In this document: positions 1-7,864 of the stretch, in pieces
Position numbering within the stretch: the stretch's first letter is position 1
Layout of the letters: each line of letters starts with the position of its first letter
Source: Kitasatospora sp. A2-31
GTDB lineage: Bacteria > Actinomycetota > Actinomycetes > Streptomycetales > Streptomycetaceae
Assembly: GCF_022288725.1 (NCBI RefSeq)
Contig: NZ_JAKNTA010000012.1
Location: 16,308 to 48,834 of the forward strand
Length of the DNA: 32,527 nucleotides
Reading direction: 5' to 3'
The notes under the pieces: model-generated
Seen by the model: the letters and a program-made list of their open reading frames with translations, nothing else
Database searches by the model: none
What the model was told of the DNA's origin: nothing
Position numbers and translations under genes: made by a program

Positions 1-293
1 GCCTCCGGCGCGTCCCGGACGACGGCCACGCCCTCCAGCGTCGACCAGCGGGCCCGGTCCACCTGGCAGACCGCCACCCGCATCCCGGCCTCGCCGGCCG
101 CCAGCACATTGCGCACCTTGCGGCTGGTCCGGCTGCTGATCACCCGCGCGACGCCGGTCTCCGGCTGGTACGTCACCCCCACCGGCACCACGTGCGGCGA
201 GCCGTCCGGGCGGGCGGTGGTGAGGGTGGCGATGTGGCGCTCGCGCCAGAAGGCGAGGAAGGCGTCGTCGAGGTCGCGCGGATCATGGGCCAT
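1..293 (-). CDS. PPOX-class flavin/F420-binding split-barrel protein, 5' part only
   Basis: This is the N-terminal part (about 97 codons) of a gene that runs off the left edge. It begins MAHDPRDLDDAFLAFWRERH and continues with a segment reading IATLTTARPDGSPHVVPVGV. That segment is the first beta-strand signature of the pyridoxamine-5'-phosphate-oxidase-like split barrel, and VRNVLAAGE and WSTLEGVAVV segments of the same fold follow. Members of this family bind FMN or coenzyme F420; many actinobacterial ones are F420-dependent reductases. Substrate and cofactor cannot be decided from the fragment. The start is the ATG at 293, since the frame opens just upstream and the fold begins within 20 residues. 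It lies downstream of, and on the same strand as, the metallo-hydrolase gene, separated by 168 bp holding a tandem repeat. Confidence 0.7.
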   Translation of the reverse strand, partial: MAHDPRDLDDAFLAFWRERHIATLTTARPDGSPHVVPVGVTYQPETGVARVISSRTSRKVRNVLAAGEAGMRVAVCQVDRARWSTLEGVAVVRDAPE

Positions 294-320
294 GGCCGCG
301 ATCGTACGACGTCCGCCCCG

Positions 321-406
321 GTACGGGGGCACCGGGGCGGACGGGCGCCGGTACGCGGGCACCGGGGCGGACGGGCGCCGGTACGCGGGCACCGGGCGGA
401 CGGGCG
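321..406. repeat. 30-bp tandem repeat, about 2.9 units
   Basis: Three consecutive units (321-350, 351-380 and a shortened 381-406) share the core gtacgcgggcaccggggcgg followed by acgggcgccg. Units 1 and 2 differ at one base; unit 3 lacks one g. The repeat lies between two minus-strand genes, just upstream of the PPOX-class gene, so it may sit in that gene's leader. Its role is unknown. Confidence 0.85.
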
Positions 407-461
407 ATCCGTCCGCCCGGGCCGCGGCGGGCCGGGGCGGGCCGCGGACGAGCGGCGCGGC

Positions 462-1124
462 TCAGTGGCCGCGGGCGATCCAGTCCGGCAGGGACGGGGC
501 CTCGTCCCCGATCGTGGTCGGGTCGCCGTGCCCGGTGCGGACCACCGTCCCGGGCGGGAGCGTCAGCAGGCGGTCGCGGATCGAATCGATGATGGTCGGG
601 AAGTGCGAGAACGACCGGCCGGTGGCACCCGGACCCCCCTGGAAGAGCGTGTCGCCGGTGAAGACCGTGCCGAGGTCCGGCGCGTAGAGGCAGACCGCGC
701 CGGGCGCGTGGCCGGGAGTGTGGAGCACGGTCAGCGCGGTACCCGCGACCTCGATCCGCTGCCCGTCGGCGAGCTCGCCGTCCGGAAGCCGGTCGGGGTG
801 GGTGAGCTTCCACAACGGGAGGTCGTCGGGGTGCAGCAGGATCGGCGCGCCGGTGCGCCCGGCGAGCTCCGGTGCGGCGTCGACGTGGTCGTTGTGCGCA
901 TGGGTGGAGACGATCGCCAGCAGCCGGCGGCCGCCGAGCGCCGCCTCGATGGCGTCGGCGTCGTGGGCGGCGTCGATCACCACGGCCTCGGCGTCGTCAC
1001 CGACGATCCAGACGTTGTTCTCCACCTCCCAGCTGCCGCCGTCGAGTTCGAAGGTGCCGGCGGTGACCAGCCGGTCGATCCGGGCCGCGCCGGCGGCCGC
1101 TGCGTCCTGGGCCGCGCCGCTCAC
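462..1124 (-). CDS. MBL-fold hydrolase of the mycothiol formaldehyde pathway
   Basis: This is a 220-residue glyoxalase-II-like metallo-beta-lactamase-fold protein. The metal motif THAHNDH (HxHxDH) is intact. Further ligands are visible as HTPGHAPG, FTGDTLFQGGPGATG and GHGDPTT, so a functional dinuclear metal site is expected. The start is GTG at 1124, overlapping the stop of the upstream dehydrogenase in a GTGA junction, so translation is coupled. In mycobacteria an MBL-fold hydrolase gene follows the S-(hydroxymethyl)mycothiol dehydrogenase gene (Rv2260 after Rv2259). By analogy this protein may hydrolyse the S-formyl-mycothiol product to formate and free mycothiol. The fold is clear; the exact substrate is inferred from the neighbour. 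The protein has no signal peptide and is presumably cytoplasmic. Confidence 0.85.
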   Translation of the reverse strand: MSGAAQDAAAAGAARIDRLVTAGTFELDGGSWEVENNVWIVGDDAEAVVIDAAHDADAIEAALGGRRLLAIVSTHAHNDHVDAAPELAGRTGAPILLHPDDLPLWKLTHPDRLPDGELADGQRIEVAGTALTVLHTPGHAPGAVCLYAPDLGTVFTGDTLFQGGPGATGRSFSHFPTIIDSIRDRLLTLPPGTVVRTGHGDPTTIGDEAPSLPDWIARGH

Positions 1125-2206
1125 AGGACCACCACCGAGCGGAGCACGTCGCCCTCGTGCATGCGCGCGAACGCCTGCTCGACGCCGTCGAGCGGGATGG
1201 TCTCGGTCACGAAGGCGCCGAGGTCCAGGCGGCCCTGGAGGTAGAGGTCGATCAGCATCGGGAAGTCCCGCGAGGGCAGGCAGTCGCCGTACCAGGAGGA
1301 CTTGAGCGCGCCGCCGCGGCCGAACACGTCGAGGAGCGGCAGCTCCAGCTTCATCTCCGGGGTCGGCACGCCGACCAGGACGACGGTGCCGGCGAGGTCG
1401 CGGGCGTAGAACGCCTGGGTGTAGGTCTCCGGGCGGCCGACCGCGTCGACCACGACGTCCGCGCCGTTGCCGTCGGTCAGCGCACGGATCGCCTCGACCG
1501 GGTCCGTGGTGCGGGAGTTGACGGTGTGGGTGGCGCCCAGCCGCTGCGCGCCGGCGAGCTTGCGGTCGTCGATGTCCACCGCGATGATCTTCGCCGCGCC
1601 CGCCAGCCGGGAGCCGAGCACGGCCGCCCCGCCGACCCCGCCGCAGCCGATCACGGCGACCGAGTCGCCCCGGCCGACGCCGCCGGTGTTGATCGCGGCA
1701 CCGAGGCCCGCCATCACCCCGCAGCCCAGCAGGCCTGCGACGGCCGGCTCGGCCGCCGGGTCGACCTTGGTGCACTGGCCGGCCGCGACCAGGGTCTTCT
1801 CGGCGAAGGCGCCGATGCCCAGGGCCGGGGAGAGCTCGGTGCCGTCCAGCAGGGTCATCTTCTGCCCGGCGTTGTGGGTGGCGAAGCAGTACTGCGGGCG
1901 CCCGCGCTTGCAGGCGCGGCACTGGCCGCAGACCGCACGCCAGTTGAGGATGACGAAGTCGCCGGGCCCGACCTCGGTCACGCCCTCGCCGACCGACTCC
2001 ACGATGCCCGCGGCCTCGTGGCCGAGCAGGAACGGGAACTCGTCGTTGATGCCGCCCTCACGGTAGTGGAGGTCGGTGTGGCAGACGCCGCAGGCCTGGA
2101 TCCGGACCACCGCCTCGCCCGGCCCGGGGTCGGGCACGACGATCGTCGTCACCTCCACGGGCGCGCCCTTGGCACGCGCGATGACTGCCTTGACCTGCTG
2201 GGCCAT
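1121..2206 (-). CDS. mscR: S-(hydroxymethyl)mycothiol dehydrogenase
   Basis: This is a 361-residue zinc-dependent medium-chain alcohol dehydrogenase. Catalytic-zinc residues are visible in CGVCHTDLHYREGG and GHEAAGIVESVGEGV. The four-cysteine structural-zinc loop reads CGQCRACKRGRPQYC. The NAD-binding Rossmann motif is GCGGVGGAAVLG, with the adenosine-ribose acid in AVDIDDRKL. The family oxidises the spontaneous adduct of formaldehyde and mycothiol, the thiol cofactor of actinobacteria. The ATG at 2206 is preceded by GGAGGT at good spacing, and the N-terminus MAQQVKAVIARAKGAPV fits the family. The gene is first in a two-gene operon with the MBL-fold hydrolase, whose start overlaps this stop. 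Family assignment is firm; mycothiol specificity is inferred from sequence flavour and the hydrolase partner. Confidence 0.88.
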   Translation of the reverse strand: MAQQVKAVIARAKGAPVEVTTIVVPDPGPGEAVVRIQACGVCHTDLHYREGGINDEFPFLLGHEAAGIVESVGEGVTEVGPGDFVILNWRAVCGQCRACKRGRPQYCFATHNAGQKMTLLDGTELSPALGIGAFAEKTLVAAGQCTKVDPAAEPAVAGLLGCGVMAGLGAAINTGGVGRGDSVAVIGCGGVGGAAVLGSRLAGAAKIIAVDIDDRKLAGAQRLGATHTVNSRTTDPVEAIRALTDGNGADVVVDAVGRPETYTQAFYARDLAGTVVLVGVPTPEMKLELPLLDVFGRGGALKSSWYGDCLPSRDFPMLIDLYLQGRLDLGAFVTETIPLDGVEQAFARMHEGDVLRSVVVL

Positions 2207-2778
2207 CAGATTCCACCTCCGTCGGCCGGGGCGGCTCTGCACCCGGCGTGACCTGCGTCGACCTGTGCCGACGTGTGTCGGCCGGCGTCGAACGAGCTGC
2301 CCACGAAGCGTATCGTCCGAGCCCGGCCGGGACCGGCGAACGGCCGGGGCGATCCGGATCGCCACCGCTTCGCCCTCGGTCCTGCCCCGTTCGGTCGCCG
2401 TTCCACCTCCGAGCCCGCCGCCGTTCCGTCGCCGTTCAACCTCCGGCGCCGCCACCGGCCGGTCCCCGGCTCGGCAGGGGCGCGAAGGCCGAACCGAGCG
2501 CCCGTCATCCTCCCCCGGTCCTCCGGCGTTGGCTGGATTCGTTGCTGACTGTGGCGCGGCGCCCACGTACGGTCGTACCGAACCCGACCCGTCCGACCCA
2601 CGCGCCCCGTCCGCTCGCCCCGCCCGTCACCGGGCTCGCCCCCTGGTCGACCCCGTCCGACGCGTGCCCGCGTGCCTCCCCGGACCCAACCCGTCCGAGC
2701 CGTCCCCGCGCACCTCCCCGGATCCACCCCCCGCCGGGCCGCCCCGCGTGGCCCACCGCCCTGGAGTCTGGAGTACGG
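2207..2778. promoter_or_regulatory. Divergent intergenic region with short repeats
   Basis: This 572-bp gap separates the minus-strand mscR operon from the plus-strand P450 operon, and I see no credible gene in it. It contains a perfect 6-bp inverted repeat gccgac/gtcggc with a 4-nt loop (2267-2282), about 60 bp upstream of mscR, as an operator could be. It also contains a 23-bp imperfect direct repeat (2389-2411 and 2423-2445, 21 of 23 identical). The stretch 2550-2770 is C-rich and carries many short ccgacccgtccg-like repetitions. Promoters are expected on both sides, but I could not assign -35/-10 boxes with confidence. Confidence 0.4.
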
Positions 2779-4002
2779 ATGTCCGCCGAGAACAGTGCCA
2801 CCGCCCCGACCGCCGCGGACGCCGCGGCGCCGCTGCCCCCGCTGCACTGCCTGCGCCTCCTCGCACCCGGCCCGCCGCGGCTCGGCAAGCTGCCCACCGG
2901 CACCCCGGTCTGGCTGGTCAGCCGGCACGCCGACGTCCGCCAGGTGCTCACCGACCCGCGGATGGGCCGCGCCGCGCTGTACGCGCCGGACGCGCCCGCG
3001 GTCTCGCTCGTCCCCAACATCCTGGACGACCCGGAGGCCATGCTGAACCTCGACGGCACCGACCACCAGCGGCTGCGCCGGACCGTGCAGCGGGCCTTCA
3101 CCCCGCGCGCGATCGAGCGCTGGCGGCCCTGGGTGGCTTCGGTGGTCGAGCACCTGCTGGACGAGCTCATCGACCAGGGCTCGCCCGTCGACCTCGTCGC
3201 CGCCTACACCCGGCCCCTGCCGGTGGCCGTGATCAGCAAGCTGATGGGACTGGACGGCCTCGACGGCAAGCGCCTCGCGCACTGGAGCGACCACGCACTC
3301 TCCACCACCGCCCACTCCGCCGAGGCGGTCGCGGCAGCGCTCGCCGACTTCGCCGCCTTCGGCGCCGAGCTGATCGCGCAGCGCCGGGCCTCCCCCGGCG
3401 ACGACCTGGTGAGCGGGCTGCTCGCGGCCGCCGAAGAGAGCGGCGACATCAGCGAGAGGCAACTGGTCTCGCTGGTGATCGGTCTGGTGGTGGCCGGGCA
3501 CGAGACCACCATGACCACCCTCGGCAACGCCCTCGTCTACCTCCTCGGCGACGGCCGGGACGCCTGGCAGCGGCTCGCCTCGGACGAGCAGAGCGCGACC
3601 GCGGCCACCGAGCAGTTGCTGCGCGCCGTCCCGCTGGGGGACGGCCAACACCTGCCGGGCCTGCTCCGGCGGGCCGTCACGGACGTCGAGATCGGCGGCG
3701 TGGCGATACCGGCCGGGAGCGTGGTCGCCGCCGACACCAGCGCGGCCAACCACGACCCGGGGCTCTTCACCGGCGACCTGACGACCGAGCTCTTCGCCCC
3801 GCTCGCCGCCCCGCTGCTCACCTTCGGCGCCGGACCGCACCACTGCCTCGGGGCCTGGCTCGCCCGGATGGAGCTGGAGCTCGCCCTGCACCGGCTGGCC
3901 CGCCGGCTGCCCGCGCTGCGGCTGACCGAGCCGGTGGAGTCCCTCGACTGGCGGCGCGGTCTGCTGACCCGCAGCCCGCAGAGCCTGCCGGCCGCCTGGT
4001 GA
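2779..4002 (+). CDS. Cytochrome P450 with altered ExxR motif
   Basis: This is a 407-residue soluble bacterial-type P450. The I-helix oxygen-activation motif AGHETT lies near residue 240. The heme loop FGAGPHHCLG gives the axial thiolate Cys356. The K-helix, normally E-x-x-R, reads EQLLR at residues 278-282, so the conserved Glu is Gln279 while Arg282 is kept. Loss of this Glu is known in the Streptomyces CYP157 family, which this protein may belong to or resemble. The start is the ATG at 2779, preceded by ggag; upstream in-frame sequence is low-complexity and proline-rich. The ferredoxin gene overlaps its stop by 4 bp and probably supplies electrons. Substrate is unknown. No sensor-kinase (conservon) genes flank it, unlike some CYP157 loci. 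Confidence 0.9.
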   Translation: MSAENSATAPTAADAAAPLPPLHCLRLLAPGPPRLGKLPTGTPVWLVSRHADVRQVLTDPRMGRAALYAPDAPAVSLVPNILDDPEAMLNLDGTDHQRLRRTVQRAFTPRAIERWRPWVASVVEHLLDELIDQGSPVDLVAAYTRPLPVAVISKLMGLDGLDGKRLAHWSDHALSTTAHSAEAVAAALADFAAFGAELIAQRRASPGDDLVSGLLAAAEESGDISERQLVSLVIGLVVAGHETTMTTLGNALVYLLGDGRDAWQRLASDEQSATAATEQLLRAVPLGDGQHLPGLLRRAVTDVEIGGVAIPAGSVVAADTSAANHDPGLFTGDLTTELFAPLAAPLLTFGAGPHHCLGAWLARMELELALHRLARRLPALRLTEPVESLDWRRGLLTRSPQSLPAAW

Positions 4003-4382
4003 CGGCGGACCCGACCGGGCCGGCCGGAGGGCCCGGGGCAGCGATCGGGCCAGGGGCACCCGGGCGCGCGGCGGAGCCGCCGACGGCGGCCGAACGGGTG
4101 GTGGTCCGGGTCGACCGTGACCGCTGCATCGGCTCGGGCATGTGTGCGCTCACCGCGCCGGGCTCCCTGGAGCTCGGCGCCGACGGCCTGGCCCGCCCGC
4201 TCCGACAGGCCGCCCCGGCCGGTGGAGGGGACTCCACCGGGGGCGAGAACACCGCCGGTGGCGGGCCCGGCCCCGGCGAGCCGCTGACGGAACGTCTGGC
4301 CGAGGCCGTCGACTACTGCCCGGTCGAGGCGCTGGCCCTGTACGCGGCCGGTGACGGCCGCCGGATCGCCCCGTCCCCGTAA
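3999..4382 (+). CDS. 3Fe-4S ferredoxin, P450 partner
   Basis: This is a 127-residue small ferredoxin. Cluster ligands are Cys43 and Cys49 (CIGSGMC, with no middle cysteine) and Cys107 in CPVEAL. This three-cysteine spacing is typical of the single [3Fe-4S] ferredoxins that reduce Streptomyces P450s. The start GTG overlaps the P450 stop (GTGA), so the two are co-translated. Two features are longer than usual: a 30-residue Gly/Ala/Pro N-terminal extension and a 25-30 residue Gly-rich insertion between the second and third cysteines. Typical members have about 65-70 residues. An internal start close to VVVRVDRDRC could give a conventional length. The reductase may be the FAD protein encoded at 11839-13098; this is inference. 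Confidence 0.85.
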   Translation: MTADPTGPAGGPGAAIGPGAPGRAAEPPTAAERVVVRVDRDRCIGSGMCALTAPGSLELGADGLARPLRQAAPAGGGDSTGGENTAGGGPGPGEPLTERLAEAVDYCPVEALALYAAGDGRRIAPSP

Positions 4383-4441
4383 CGGCCCCACCAGCACGCC
4401 GGCTCGCCGGCTCGCCGGAGCGCCCCTCGCTCGGACACGGT

Positions 4442-4479
4442 GTCGTGGCCCGCCCCGGCTGGGGGGGCGGGCCCACGAC
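4442..4479. terminator. Strong hairpin between convergent genes
   Basis: The arms 4442-4456 and 4464-4479 pair over about 15 bp with a single bulged base, leaving a 7-nt loop. The hairpin lies between the convergent ferredoxin and phosphotransferase-like genes. It has no U-tract, as is common for Streptomyces terminators, and could act in both directions. Confidence 0.65.
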
Positions 4480-4500
4480 GCCGACGACACGCCCGGCCGA

Positions 4501-5763
4501 TCAGGCGGCGCCGGCGCCGTCGGCCGCGGCCCAGGCCAGCGCCGCACGGATCTCGCTCTCCGGGTCGCCCTCGTGGTACGGCCGCTCGCTGTCCTCGATG
4601 TGGTCCAGGAACTCCTGGTACCGCACCGCGTAGGCGAAGTGGGACAGCGGCTCGATCAGGTGCAGCGCGCGCTCCGGGTCCGAGCCCGGAGCGTGCGTGC
4701 GCCACGCCTCGGCCCAGACCGCGGCCAGCTGCGCCCACCGCTCCCCGTCGACGTACTGGCGCGGGCGCAGCCCGTCCATGGCCGGGTGGCCGAGGCAGGA
4801 GTCGGCGTAGTCGACGACCACCGCGCTGGCGCCGTCGGAGCGCCAGTTGCCGGGGTGGAAGTCGCCGTGCACCAGCGTCTCCGGCAGCCCGCAGGCGGCC
4901 AGCTCCTCGACCAGCCCGGGCAGCCGCGCGGCGAGCGTCCGGGCCGCTGCGAGCTCGTCGGCCGTCAGGTCGCAACCGGACGCGGCGCCGAGGCGGTCGA
5001 GCAGCGCGTCCACCTGGGCGAGCAGGGCGCGCGGGGTACGGTCGCGCAGCCCCGCCGCGACGGCCCGGCCGTCGGCGGCGAGGGCCGCCTGGGCGGCCAC
5101 CAGCCGGGGCACGACGGCGGTGACCTCCTCGGCGGACGGGCCCCACAGGTCCTCCCCGGGCACGTGGTCCAGCAACAGCATGCCGTGCTCCGGGGCGGCG
5201 CCGATGACCGGCGGGACCAGCGTCGGGTCGGCGCTGCCCAACAGGGCGATCACCTCGCCCTCGCGGGCGTTGAACGCCGGGTTGATCACCTTCAGCCAGG
5301 CGTCGGTACCGCTCGCGGTGCGGTAGCGGAAGAGGCCCGAGAGGTTCCACGTCCGGATCTGCTCCGCGGGCGCGACCGCCGGACGGCCCGCCCGGTCCAG
5401 CGACCGCTCGGCCCACTCGAGCGCCGCGCGCAGGCCGGGCAGCGTGGCCCAGCCAGCCCGCCGCTCGGCAGGGCCGAGCAACGCGGCGACCTCCGGCGTC
5501 GCCTGACGCGGCACCAGGCCGGTCGGCCGCTCCAGCGCCTCGACGTGGTAGACCACGTGGCCGCCGTGGCCGGCGCCGTCACCCGGCGCGTCCGCGAGCC
5601 GGAGCACCACCGCGGGCACCCCCAGCTCCGCGGCCACCCGCTCGACCACCGGCGCGGCGGAGGACCAGAAGCCCCCGTCCACCTCGAACGGGCCGACCGG
5701 CCCGAAGTACTCGCCCCTGTGGGTGAGGTGGATGCTGACCGTCCGGTTCTCCGCTCGCTGCAT
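4501..5763 (-). CDS. Aminoglycoside-phosphotransferase-fold protein (APH family)
   Basis: This is a 420-residue protein. Its C-terminal two thirds carry APH/choline-kinase-fold signatures: a lysine-containing WLKVINPAFNAREGEV segment, the hinge MLLLDHVPGEDLWG, the catalytic loop VHGDFHPGNW and the metal-binding VVDYADSCLGHPAMDG. The first 130 or so residues are an extra domain rich in hydrophobic strands, not needed for kinase activity. Members phosphorylate small molecules such as antibiotics or sugars, but most actinobacterial ones have unknown substrates, so resistance should not be assumed. The ATG at 5763 was chosen; an in-frame GTG at 5781 would add six residues. The gene is transcribed alone, convergent to the ferredoxin and divergent from the DUF6882 gene. 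Confidence 0.8.
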   Translation of the reverse strand: MQRAENRTVSIHLTHRGEYFGPVGPFEVDGGFWSSAAPVVERVAAELGVPAVVLRLADAPGDGAGHGGHVVYHVEALERPTGLVPRQATPEVAALLGPAERRAGWATLPGLRAALEWAERSLDRAGRPAVAPAEQIRTWNLSGLFRYRTASGTDAWLKVINPAFNAREGEVIALLGSADPTLVPPVIGAAPEHGMLLLDHVPGEDLWGPSAEEVTAVVPRLVAAQAALAADGRAVAAGLRDRTPRALLAQVDALLDRLGAASGCDLTADELAAARTLAARLPGLVEELAACGLPETLVHGDFHPGNWRSDGASAVVVDYADSCLGHPAMDGLRPRQYVDGERWAQLAAVWAEAWRTHAPGSDPERALHLIEPLSHFAYAVRYQEFLDHIEDSERPYHEGDPESEIRAALAWAAADGAGAA

Positions 5764-6021
5764 CCGCGCAGGATCTCGCACCGTCCCACGGCACGCGACC
5801 GATTATTCGGCGAGCTGCGCCACCGATCGTCACCGACCCACCTCTCCCCGTGCCGGCCGCCCCGCCCACCAGCGGGGCGGCCGGACGCGTGCTCGGCACC
5901 GCCCGACGGCGCCCGTCCACTCTGACCAGCGCGAACACCGGACTCTCCGCCCCGACCCACCGGCCCGGGACCGGTGACCGGGTGAGAGGATCGCGCGGAC
6001 GGATCCCTACGAGGAGGCACG
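5764..6021. promoter_or_regulatory. Divergent promoter region
   Basis: This 258-bp gap lies between divergently transcribed genes. It holds the AT-richest patch nearby (ccgattattcgg near 5799-5810), a plausible promoter core for the minus-strand gene. A gaggagg ribosome-binding site at 6011-6017 serves the plus-strand gene. No gene is seen. Confidence 0.4.
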
Positions 6022-6510
6022 GTGGACGACCGCCCGAAGCATGACCACTCCGGCTGGGAGGAGGTCGTGCTCGCCGCCCGGGAGCGTGCCCGCTCTCGCC
6101 AGTCCCGGATGATCGAGCGCTACGGGCTGTCGGGTGACGTGCAGTACGACTGGTCGCTGGACGACGCCCGGATCACCTGGTCGCGCGGCGGGGCGGTATT
6201 CCTCGCCGGTCGGCTCACGATGATCGGCAGCGTCAGCCTCTCCCGGCGGACGTGGCTCTGGTCCTGGGCGAACGACTCCCTGCCGCGGGCGGCCCTGGGC
6301 GACATCGAGAAGGTGCGCCGGTTCGGCGAGGTGAACGGCTACCCCGTCCTGCCGTGGCCGCGCTTCGACCACCATCCGGAGCTCGTGGCCGAGGCACGGA
6401 TGGTCGCGGCCGCGGTGCTCGACGCCGAGGGCCTCTGGGCGGAGTCCCTGGACGACGTGCAACTCCACTTCCTGGTCCATGATCTGACGCTGGCTGCCGA
6501 GCACCGGTGA
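6022..6510 (+). CDS. DUF6882-like protein
   Basis: This is a 162-residue soluble protein of unknown function. The order of motifs (a Trp-containing strand FLAGRLTMIGSVS, then TWLWSWANDSLPR, then a helical EAAR-like stretch and a C-terminal DVQLHFLVHDL) resembles the DUF6882 family common in Streptomyces. There is no signal peptide or membrane segment. The GTG start at 6022 has a textbook gaggagg site. The decayed RIP-like sequence begins right after its stop, so the two may once have been adjacent genes. I cannot tell whether this protein had an immunity-like role toward that toxin; nothing in the sequence shows it. Confidence 0.65.
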   Translation: MDDRPKHDHSGWEEVVLAARERARSRQSRMIERYGLSGDVQYDWSLDDARITWSRGGAVFLAGRLTMIGSVSLSRRTWLWSWANDSLPRAALGDIEKVRRFGEVNGYPVLPWPRFDHHPELVAEARMVAAAVLDAEGLWAESLDDVQLHFLVHDLTLAAEHR

Positions 6511-6555
6511 CGTGCAGCCGGCGCCCGGCCCGTTCGCGCGGCCGGCGGGCCGGTC

Positions 6556-6833
6556 GCGGAGTTCCTGCAGGGGGCCGACAACCTCTCGGGTGTACGGGAA
6601 CATCAACGGCTTCACCAACTACCAGCTGGGCGTGGACTACCGCGACATGGAGAACCAGTGGAGCAGGCTCTCCCAGGCCGCACACGCCCGGCGGCAGGGC
6701 CGGTCCGCGTCGGTGCGGCTGACAGGCAACAACGTCACGAGCTTCGACCGGCTGCGGCGCGTCGTCGGTTTCGTGGAGCTCCACGGCTCCCAGGCACTGC
6801 TGGAGCTCCTCCGCACGGGTGAGCGCGGGGCCG
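6556..6833 (+). pseudogene. C-terminal remnant of a ribosome-inactivating protein (RIP)
   Basis: About 80 codons keep GC-rich third positions and resemble the C-terminal part of the ricin/Shiga A-chain family (rRNA N-glycosylases acting on the 23S/28S sarcin-ricin loop). The strongest match is MENQWSRLSQAA, against LENSWGRLSTAI of ricin, including the conserved Trp (codon at 6659). It is followed by QGRSASVRL and VTSFDRLRRVVGFVEL, which fit the last strand and helix. In the neighbouring frame, VAEFLQG places a Glu (codon at 6559) 33-34 codons before that Trp, the spacing of the ricin catalytic Glu. The partner Arg would be Gln, and a frameshift near 6600 separates the two parts. No N-terminal domain, start or proper stop exists. 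The gene is dead; the family assignment is by eye. Confidence 0.5.
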
Positions 6834-6876
6834 TAGCCTCGGCCGTGGGCCGCGGCGCCGGCCCCGCTTCCGCCGG

Positions 6877-7761
6877 TCAGCCGGCGATCACCACCGCCGC
6901 GCCCGACACCCGGACACGGCGGTCCTCCTCGCGGAGCTCAACCCGGAGCACGCCCGGCCGGCCGAGGTCCTCGCCCTGGTGCAGGGTCAGGACCGCCGGC
7001 GCGGCGACGGCCGCGAGCTCGCGCAGGTACGCGCCGAAGGCGGCGGCCGCGGCGCCGGTGGCCGGGTCCTCGACGACGCCGCCGACCGGGAACGGGTCAC
7101 GGACGTGGAAGACGTGCTCGCTCTCGCGCCAGACGAGCTGCAGCGTGAGGAGGTCCCGGGCCGTCATGAAGGCGGCGAGGCCGTCGAAGTCGTAGTCCAG
7201 GCGGGCCAGCCGGTCGCGGGTGGCGGCTGCCAGTACGAGGTGGCGGGCACCGGCGAAGGCGACCCGGGGCGGCAGCGAGGCGTCCAGCTCGTCCGCCGAC
7301 CAGCCGAGCAGGGCGAGCACCTCCGCGACGTCCGCCTCACCGATCTCCTCCACGTGGGGCTCCACGCTGGTGAGGGTGGCGCGCAGCACGCCGTCGGCGT
7401 CCTTCTCCACCTCGATCGGCACCTCGCCGGCCCGGGTGACGAAGACGTACGCGCCGGGTCCGTGCCGCTCGGCGAGCGCCACGGCCGAGGCCACGGTGGC
7501 GTGGCCGCAGAACGGCACCTCCGCCAACGGGCTGAAGTACCGCACGGTGTAGGCGCCTTCGGCCGCGCCGGGGACCAGGAAGGCCGACTCGGAATAGCCG
7601 AGCTCGGCGGCGATGGCGAGCATCCGCTCGTCGGAGAGACCGGAGGCGTCGAGCACCACTCCGGCCGGGTTGCCCCCGGTCGGCTCCGTGGCGAAGGCGG
7701 TGTAGCGCAGGACCTCGGGACCGGCGGCGGAGGTGGGCGCGGAAACGGCATCACTGGTCAT
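6877..7761 (-). CDS. PhzF-family isomerase/epimerase
   Basis: This is a 294-residue protein of the PhzF/diaminopimelate-epimerase fold. Family landmarks are all present: FATEPTGGNPAGVVLD near the N-terminus, GYSESAFL with the catalytic Glu, VPFCGHATVASA, and the C-terminal EDPATGAAAAAFGAYL. PhzF itself isomerises trans-2,3-dihydro-3-hydroxyanthranilate in phenazine synthesis. No other phenazine gene is present here, and most isolated homologues have unknown substrates, so only the family is claimed. The start is the ATG at 7761 (MTSDAVSAPTSAAG); an upstream in-frame start would add 18 unlikely residues. It lies 169 bp downstream of, and on the same strand as, the ArsR-type gene's neighbourhood, with GC-rich repeats between. 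Confidence 0.85.
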   Translation of the reverse strand: MTSDAVSAPTSAAGPEVLRYTAFATEPTGGNPAGVVLDASGLSDERMLAIAAELGYSESAFLVPGAAEGAYTVRYFSPLAEVPFCGHATVASAVALAERHGPGAYVFVTRAGEVPIEVEKDADGVLRATLTSVEPHVEEIGEADVAEVLALLGWSADELDASLPPRVAFAGARHLVLAAATRDRLARLDYDFDGLAAFMTARDLLTLQLVWRESEHVFHVRDPFPVGGVVEDPATGAAAAAFGAYLRELAAVAAPAVLTLHQGEDLGRPGVLRVELREEDRRVRVSGAAVVIAG

Positions 7762-7864
7762 GCCCGGTCGAACGCATCCCCCCGTCTCGCTGTTCCCGGC
7801 TGCACCCGCTCGCACCGGGCGATTCCCGGGGCGCGCCGCCGCTGCCCGGGCCGGTCGGAGCGGC

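Noticed and set aside
2076..4382. A very long plus-strand frame covering the P450 in another frame
   Set aside because: Only its last 127 codons (the ferredoxin) are real; the rest is an Arg/Pro/Ala-rich shadow caused by high GC.
4501..5763. Aminoglycoside resistance gene
   Set aside because: The fold is APH-like, but most family members act on other small molecules and no resistance subfamily signature is visible.
6877..7761. Phenazine biosynthesis locus suggested by the PhzF-family gene
   Set aside because: No PhzA, B, D, E or G homologue lies nearby; isolated PhzF-family genes are common and unrelated to phenazines.
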